Origin: Kiritimatiellia bacterium
Lineage (GTDB): Bacteria; Verrucomicrobiota; Kiritimatiellia; RFP12; UBA1067
Length of the DNA: 8,193 bases
Assembly (NCBI GenBank): GCA_017959645.1
Contig: JAGDAE010000049.1
Coordinates: 1-8,193, forward strand
Direction: 5' to 3'
Positions 7,501-8,193 of this stretch are shown one piece after another. A program made the position numbers and the translations under genes. The notes beneath the pieces were generated by a model, which made no database searches, had not been told where the DNA came from, and saw nothing but the letters and a program-made list of their open reading frames with translations. Numbering within the stretch: the stretch's first letter is position 1; each line of letters opens with the position of its first letter.

Positions 7501-8193
7501 ACTTCCGACCAGTAGACGTTGCCGTAGGCGTCGCAGAACCTGAGATCGCCCTCGTCGTTGTCGCTCGTGTAGAAATCGTATCCGTCAGGCACGGTCACCG
7601 ATATTTTCGCGTTTTCGACCGTCTCGCCGGCGTAGCCTTCGGTCGACACTTTCGCGAAGACCGCGAGCGAATCGAGCGGGGACTCGTTCGCGCCGAGGAT
7701 CCTGAACGGAACCTTGCCGGAGGAAGCGCCGTAGTAGTTGACCGTCTCTTCGATTCTGGCAGAGACGCAGTATCTGCCCGGTGCGGACGGCTTGCCGGCC
7801 AGCGCGGTTTCGTTTTCGTCGAAATATTCGAATATCACATCGCCCACGCCCTTGCTGCACGAAGGTTCGTTGGCGGTTTCTCCCTCGCGCCAGCTCTCGA
7901 GCGCGAGACCGGCGATGAAGTTCGGCGATTTCTCGATCGTCCAGTCGATATGCACGCTGTCGCTGGTGCCGTCCGACCACTTGAGCCCCTCGAGAAGATG
8001 GACGTCGCAGGAATACTGGCCGGAGTCGGTCTTCGCATAGTCACCCGTGAAAGTGTACGCGGCGTTGGTTTCGCAGGCGTATATGGTCTGGCCGGTATAC
8101 GGATAGCTCGCGCTCGTCGCCGGCTTGTCGGGAACGTCGTAGACGCCGGTGATGCGGATTATGACGATACCGCTGCCGCCTTTGCCGCCATAG
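1317..8193 (-). CDS. Giant secreted/surface multidomain beta-rich protein, 5'-partial, ending at an in-frame TAG
   Basis: The frame is open from the window edge to the TAG (2291 sense codons visible). A GTG at 7953-7955 is the first start-like codon, but it is not the start: another 79 codons upstream give good protein, including GGKGGSGIVIIRI and an Ig-like domain. Seen in order: glycine-rich tail, MBG/Ig-like domain, three Ig plus DUF2341-like composite repeats, a lone degenerate Ig module, then jelly-roll-like and E-set-like beta domains. The product is rich in Gly, Thr, Asn, Asp and aromatic residues and shows no membrane helix and no catalytic motif I recognise. Families of this kind are extracellular, so secretion is inferred, but the signal peptide would lie outside the window. 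The function may be adhesion or glycan binding (inference). The same frame continues after the TAG, so this is probably the larger part of a longer gene. No gene name is recognised. Confidence 0.93.
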   Translation of the reverse strand, partial: YGGKGGSGIVIIRITGVYDVPDKPATSASYPYTGQTIYACETNAAYTFTGDYAKTDSGQYSCDVHLLEGLKWSDGTSDSVHIDWTIEKSPNFIAGLALESWREGETANEPSCSKGVGDVIFEYFDENETALAGKPSAPGRYCVSARIEETVNYYGASSGKVPFRILGANESPLDSLAVFAKVSTEGYAGETVENAKISVTVPDGYDFYTSDNDEGDLRFCDAYGNVYWSEVREWDGETLSVGAIVPELKAGKIYYLCWGPVVGKTVPAIPARGTFADTAAEFEAAACEKDHSKQLQNHLNGLAIASWRIGETPFEPVCIYRATTNGVVYVYYDGENAELADKPSEPGIYSLRARIDETVDYAGASAGPVEFRILDAAESPLEGLGIFAKLSVQGSVSTPFATKITVTVPAAYDYISYYNDGSDIRFCDPVGNVYPHTVDSWDDGQAKTLSVIVPKLEPDLSFYMCWGPVVGETVPAVPSGKSYITKTPVITVGEAKLDENKRLVNFIRDLKLAGWREGETANEPSCVYKISTNAVPVVYTYFDADGNALDEKPSVAGEYGVGAEIIATPNYQGATAEPVKFLILGENECPLDSLGWFRKVTFPTYPGAAMSNALVTIRFQTTDRTKAFNDYSDVRFCDADGNVYAYVRSGVNFSVLIPEFSKDSVVYMCWGPVVGKRLPEMPEYSAGETASGATASYGAATRDTSKTPLVNHWVTEPSVSLQWNEGENPALSLGSAAYQTDGEPIYVFRSYDTGEETTNIVATAVGYYRVTFIVAPGEYWAGIEKPVEVCVIGHSPYSEPIDGAEDLSASGRVLLMNRDTNPEAPVENQGWADNSPAYSTYWEIFKLVTPSSARYNLHRATESILWTRNRHRQLWHLIDCRQGNNYQTNDTAALSKSLNYLPYSATSCPIYEHEGAAPTPRHGAGQILMRNTLGAAVDSGIFTNGIGTVYFDCVNGGINHLYKGKEVFKLAVRVAEGVQNADQWTAAEVEWSDPMPLKAVKIENGVAGETVEATELALDVEKGGSSKYFYRVYVPVNCYTNARFRIERTALHPNYTGDPDNISNFILIDNIIVSHPPVKVEMTTLGAYDATRSGKQTLGQVGAFSIPFPSVADTNLVGRGKAVCFDSPGISGMPAADAVVGVKLNYRWRYLKQEFWPADGSYLSVALDKNNGFIATAPFVLPGKQGDLEYFYETMLDAPYYKYVDYTGLGAGTGNFSEEITFMTNRAQIAAAPSLGTDWFVRLRDGASDYESIDLVVERGGATERVAMELAGDHVWRGYLKNPEGAAGSVKYRFEAMNRQTPLAGYAVNTNFFKATENSDTLPVTGTIAACGAGDGATVATDDATGYTLFQIDDSVLSLTVVHADYQNFNYWHDAVNEKFVGDSVEDGSKKGTSAEKIEYARDFTGWSDMPAVEDIWRTPSFDDIRHLRGRDAYTPFPSDVDNYWSVGPGMWVSRFYADDTDSVLGKGAALQMEGCGKGYIQFTDADNAPRGLESVSFNARLSQFLNFSDFNYYDGAVKPTMTNYTFAVRAAFDANSNRDFSGNAALSAVAYLQPAKGCYELRWEQRTALWDGAGNMNGPHPSGQRLALYRWNPDGSGKMTATRLNYHDNGVFNIPETAGFAASSSYLPMFISVSNDVNQTIVTIGVKRNAMTLRDSRFTSNGDWMCIVYRDGSPLRHTAGTYGVLSSNCEGIFAYPQYAPAPAVATGHGKAVDVAFPSAFQACYGDLDADLWVIHQGRMRYSTASDYRLKAIVADPVAQTLSVYTAAAGKTDFSLAGTVAIEGFGSSGSAGSHVLPLYTTGNCSVKIAVDGDWDDVRTDVTIDSVVLRQWRGDHWANASAYVPGWTAENNSRNGATNFIFTSAWIKDKKILLSAKRASANVASSIRSPLLDGNFDRGKGLGMFAFSYSNAQENARLVLQIATNGVNYTDVANHNTEIATSYWTTVTNIDFSVMSEEERAGGLVSCYLGLHGTPGMMRIAVDPDAVAGVADETDRSRFGEVYITKVVCRDEPELDTGCWWGWNLRMVGGDDDGEKRMYLADSATDPSAIGLSLALNSSATADIADPNGKATYRQHIPFVQTPVFATTVVGEVTFKARKYGYGSGSEADDQPAGIALYGSLDGEDDGVWTLLATFAVSNSTYTGYSYKTSPGQSYRAFRLGVSGAEGCVAAGDVVPEGYASAVRVLLDEVLVSEAIRARMAFINVGVFRSDMSGTGAVPDVPSSGEQPILNEGWGVQAEVYAAQLANEIDLDRKPKVYLWWHADTYPWGFENWRALAEKNKTFAELAEADDK
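1596..2153 (-). other. Jelly-roll-like beta domain D
   Basis: About 186 residues: CWWGWNLRMVGGDDDGEKR, AIGLSLALNSSATAD, VQTPVFATTVVGEVTFKARKY, GIALYGSLDGEDDGVWTLLA, SYRAFRLGVSG and VRVLLDEVLVSEAIR. It has the same order of landmarks as domain C: a 'T/S-P-V/L-F' opening, a 'G-E-V-T-F-K-A' strand, a 'Y-G-S-x-D-G ... W-T-L-L' strand and a closing 'V-L-L-D-E-V-L-V-S'. The run VGGDDDGEKR is a possible Asp-rich, metal-binding-like loop, though this is speculative. Confidence 0.5.
2154..2606 (-). other. Jelly-roll-like beta domain C
   Basis: About 150 residues: KKILLSAKRASANVAS, SIRSPLLDGNFDRGKGLG, MFAFSYSNAQENARLVL, QIATNGVNYTDV, SYWTTVTNIDFS, GMMRIAVDP and EVYITKVVCRDEPE. 'S-P-L-x-x-G ... G-x-G-x-F-x-F-x-Y ... 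L-x-x-Q-x-A-T-N-G-x-x-Y-T-D-V' with a closing 'V-Y-I-x-x-V' strand parallels domains A and D. This suggests the protein carries a family of diverged beta sandwiches. The family call is by pattern only. Confidence 0.5.
2697..3869 (-). other. Large ConA/LamG-like beta domain B
   Basis: About 390 residues. It starts DNYWSVGPGMWVSRFY, then ALQMEGCGKGYIQFTD, RGLESVSFNARLSQF, TNYTFAVRAAFD, ELRWEQRTALWDG, LALYRWNPDGSG, SYLPMFISVSND, TIVTIGVKRN, WMCIVYRDGS and DVTIDSVVLRQWRG. 'G-x-G-x-I-x-F-x-D ... S-V-S-F-x-A-R' followed by alternating long strands and a closing 'T-I-D-S-V-V-L' is the layout of laminin-G/ConA-like sandwiches. It is larger than a usual single LamG domain (about 150-200 residues), so it is either two domains or one with long insertions. 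No catalytic residue could be assigned. Confidence 0.45.
3870..4253 (-). other. Unassigned segment between E-set-like module 2 and beta domain B
   Basis: About 128 residues with the landmarks GYTLFQIDDSVLSLTVVHADYQNFNYWHD (residues spread over two strands), GTSAEKIEYARDFTGW and EDIWRTPSFDDIRHLRGRD. It is acidic and aromatic, in frame and clearly coding. It has no recognised motif and no visible repeat elsewhere in the window. It may be the N-terminal part of domain B, whose first strand follows at once (WSVGPGMWVSRF). Confidence 0.4.
4254..4508 (-). other. E-set-like beta module 2
   Basis: About 85 residues: DWFVRLRDGASDYESIDLVVERG, AMELAGDHVWRGYLKNPEG, SVKYRFEAMNRQT, then NTNFF. A V-x-L strand, a W-x-G-Y-L strand and a 'G-x-V-x-Y-R-F-x-A' strand are typical of small E-set modules that sit beside catalytic or binding domains. 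No specific family is recognised. It follows module 1 after a short linker. Confidence 0.4.
4569..4961 (-). other. E-set-like beta module 1
   Basis: About 130 residues: VEMTTLGAYDATRS, AVVGVKLNYRWRYLKQEF, YLSVALDKNNGFIATAPF, VLPGKQGDLEYFYETML, then YYKYVDYTG. The layout (a V-x-L strand with aromatics, a middle A/P strand, a 'P-G-x-x-G-x-x-x-Y' strand and a closing Y-x-x-V/I-D-Y) recurs at 1122-1595, where WYRPIDYN closes the module. This intact copy is therefore the internal reference for what the TAG interrupts. The E-set (Ig-like) fold is inferred. Confidence 0.45.
4962..5426 (-). other. Jelly-roll-like beta domain A
   Basis: About 155 residues: GAGQILMRNT, SGIFTNGIGTVYFDCVNG, FKLAVRVAEGVQ, YFYRVYVPVNCYTNARFRIER, then NFILIDNIIVSHPPVKV. 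The pattern of an early 'S-G/P-x-F-x-x-G-I-G-T-V-x-F-D' strand and a late 'F-R-I-x-R ... I-L-I-D-N-I-x-V' strand is shared by many MAM/ConA-like and carbohydrate-binding beta sandwiches in secreted proteins. Ligand binding is possible but no binding residue can be pointed to. Family assignment is by pattern only. Confidence 0.5.
5427..5813 (-). other. Unassigned segment, Trp/Arg/His-rich, between the Ig array and the jelly-roll region
   Basis: About 129 residues after the Ig array, with the landmarks GRVLLMNRDTNPEAP, YSTYWEIFKLVTPSS, ATESILWTRNRHRQLWHL, DCRQGNNYQTND and SLNYLPYSATSCPIYEHEG. I recognise no domain. The density of aromatic and charged residues is unlike the Ala/Gly/Asp-rich Ig repeats. 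It leads without a break into the next beta domain (GAGQILMRNT), so it may be the first part of that domain. It is in frame and clearly coding. Confidence 0.45.
5814..6080 (-). repeat. Degenerate fourth Ig-like module without a DUF2341-like partner
   Basis: The motif SLQWNEGENPALSLG lies 208 codons after the WREGET of repeat 3, keeping the array period. The following VFRSYDTGEE, GYYRVTFIVAPGEYWAGIEKPVEVCVIG matches the Ig landmarks (Y strand, G-x-Y strand, closing P-V-x-V-x-I-G). The EPSC cysteine is lost and the DUF2341-like half is absent: the sequence goes straight into an unrelated segment (SPYSEPIDG). It looks like the end cap of the repeat array. Confidence 0.65.
6081..6683 (-). repeat. 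Composite repeat 3: Ig-like module plus DUF2341-like module, with Ser/Thr/Ala-rich tail
   Basis: Third copy, offset by 208 codons. Ig half (about 6441-6683): LKLAGWREGETANEPSC, VVYTYFDADGNALDEKPSVAG, YGVGAEI, NYQGATAEPVKFLILG. DUF2341-like half (about 6147-6431): CPLDSLGWFRKVT, DVRFCDADGNVYAYV, VYMCWGPVVGKRLPEMP. It is the closest of the three to the DUF2341 consensus at RFCDADGNV. The tail AGETASGATASYGAATRDT is a flexible, low-complexity linker that ends the composite array. Confidence 0.85.
6684..7307 (-). repeat. Composite repeat 2: Ig-like module plus DUF2341-like module
   Basis: Second copy, offset by 206 codons from repeat 1 at the SWRxGET motif. Ig half (about 7068-7307): IASWRIGETPFEPVC, VYVYYDGENAELADKPSEPG, YSLRARI, DYAGASAGPVEFRIL. 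DUF2341-like half (about 6759-7061): SPLEGLGIFAKLS, ITVTVPAAYDY, DIRFCDPVGNVYP, FYMCWGPVVGETVPAVP. It keeps all three landmark cysteines (EPVC, RFCD, MCWG). A 22-base stretch over the CWGPVVG region (6787-6808) is identical to the same region of repeat 3, which points to fairly recent or gene-converted duplication. Confidence 0.85.
7308..7925 (-). repeat. Composite repeat 1: Ig-like module plus DUF2341-like module
   Basis: First of three tandem protein repeats of about 206 residues. The Ig-like half (about 7692-7925) has the landmarks LESWREGETANEPSC, FEYFDENETALAGKPSAPG, RYCV, NYYGASSG and FRILG. The second half (about 7383-7685) has SPLDSLAVFAKVS, VTVPDGYDF, DLRFCDAYGNVYW and YYLCWGPVVGKTVPAIP. 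The DLRFCDADG...WGP layout resembles DUF2341, a beta-sandwich domain whose core is 'D-I/L-R-F-x-D-x-D-G' and which closes on a 'Y-x-Y-W/Y-G' strand. A linker rich in Ala and Glu (ADTAAEFEAAACEK) leads into repeat 2. Confidence 0.85.
7926..8132 (-). other. MBG/Ig-like domain (first in the window)
   Basis: About 69 residues: PDKPATSASYPYTGQ, YTFTGDYAKTDSGQY, LKWSDGTSDS, then IDWTIEK. The order is a Y-x-Y-T/D-G strand, a G-x-Y core strand, a K-W-S-D-G-T turn and a closing W-T-I strand. This is the usual layout of MBG-type bacterial Ig-like domains that stack in secreted proteins. It contains two cysteines (ACETN and YSCDV) that may form a disulfide (inference). It differs from the repeats that follow by the KWSDGT turn and by lacking the WREGET motif. 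Confidence 0.7.
8151..8192 (-). other. End of a glycine-rich region with the GGxGGSGIVIIR signature
   Basis: The first codons in the window read YGGKGGSGIVIIRI. A glycine-rich stretch closing in GGSGIVIIR followed by a hydrophobic beta strand is a recurring terminal motif of glycine-rich domains in large bacterial surface proteins. Here it directly precedes the first Ig-like domain, so more glycine-rich sequence is expected upstream of the window. The motif is seen directly. Its assignment to the glycine-rich domain class is from memory. Confidence 0.7.

Noticed and set aside
6081..7925. CRISPR or other short-spaced DNA repeat array
   Set aside because: The repetition is at protein level with a period of about 620 bases and diverged DNA. 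There are no short identical repeats with unique spacers.
7953..7955. GTG as the start codon of the large gene
   Set aside because: The frame is open and clearly coding for 79 more codons up to the window edge, and the GTG lies inside the closing strand region of an Ig-like domain.

Overview
The whole 8193-base window is coding sequence, read on the minus strand in one frame. It is the interior of a single giant multidomain protein. Neither the true start (beyond base 8193) nor the true end (beyond base 1) lies in the window. The frame carries 2730 codons and is broken once, by a TAG at 1317-1319. There are 2291 sense codons before the TAG and 438 after it, with no other in-frame stop. I see no RNA gene, mobile element, CRISPR array, promoter, terminator or intergenic gap, and the long plus-strand ORFs are antisense shadows of a GC-rich gene.

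Layout in the order of translation, from high to low coordinates. (1) 8151-8192: the tail of a glycine-rich region ending in GGKGGSGIVIIRI. (2) 7926-8132: an MBG/Ig-like domain. (3) 6081-7925: three tandem composite repeats of about 206-208 residues, each an MBG-like Ig module followed by a DUF2341-like module ending in CWGPVVG. (4) 5814-6080: a fourth, degenerate Ig module without its partner. (5) 1596-5813: a series of beta-rich domains that resemble jelly-roll/ConA-like modules (about 4962-5426, 2697-3869, 2154-2606, 1596-2153), with E-set-like modules between them (about 4569-4961, 4254-4508). (6) 1122-1595: a further E-set-like module cut by the TAG. (7) 363-1055: a lamin-tail-domain (LTD) like segment. 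(8) 1-362: another beta-rich segment running off the window.

The architecture is that of a very large secreted or cell-surface protein: Ig-like repeats, DUF2341, jelly rolls, LTD, no catalytic motif that I recognise and no membrane helix. From memory of the style of such proteins, it fits uncultured Verrucomicrobiota, especially Kiritimatiellota-type gut or anoxic-habitat bacteria. No search could be run, so the taxon is an inference. A role in adhesion or in binding glycans or extracellular matrix is plausible but not shown.

The main anomaly is the in-frame TAG. The protein character, codon style and domain continuity run straight through it, so the two parts most likely form one gene with a nonsense codon (real mutation, consensus error or read-through) rather than two genes.
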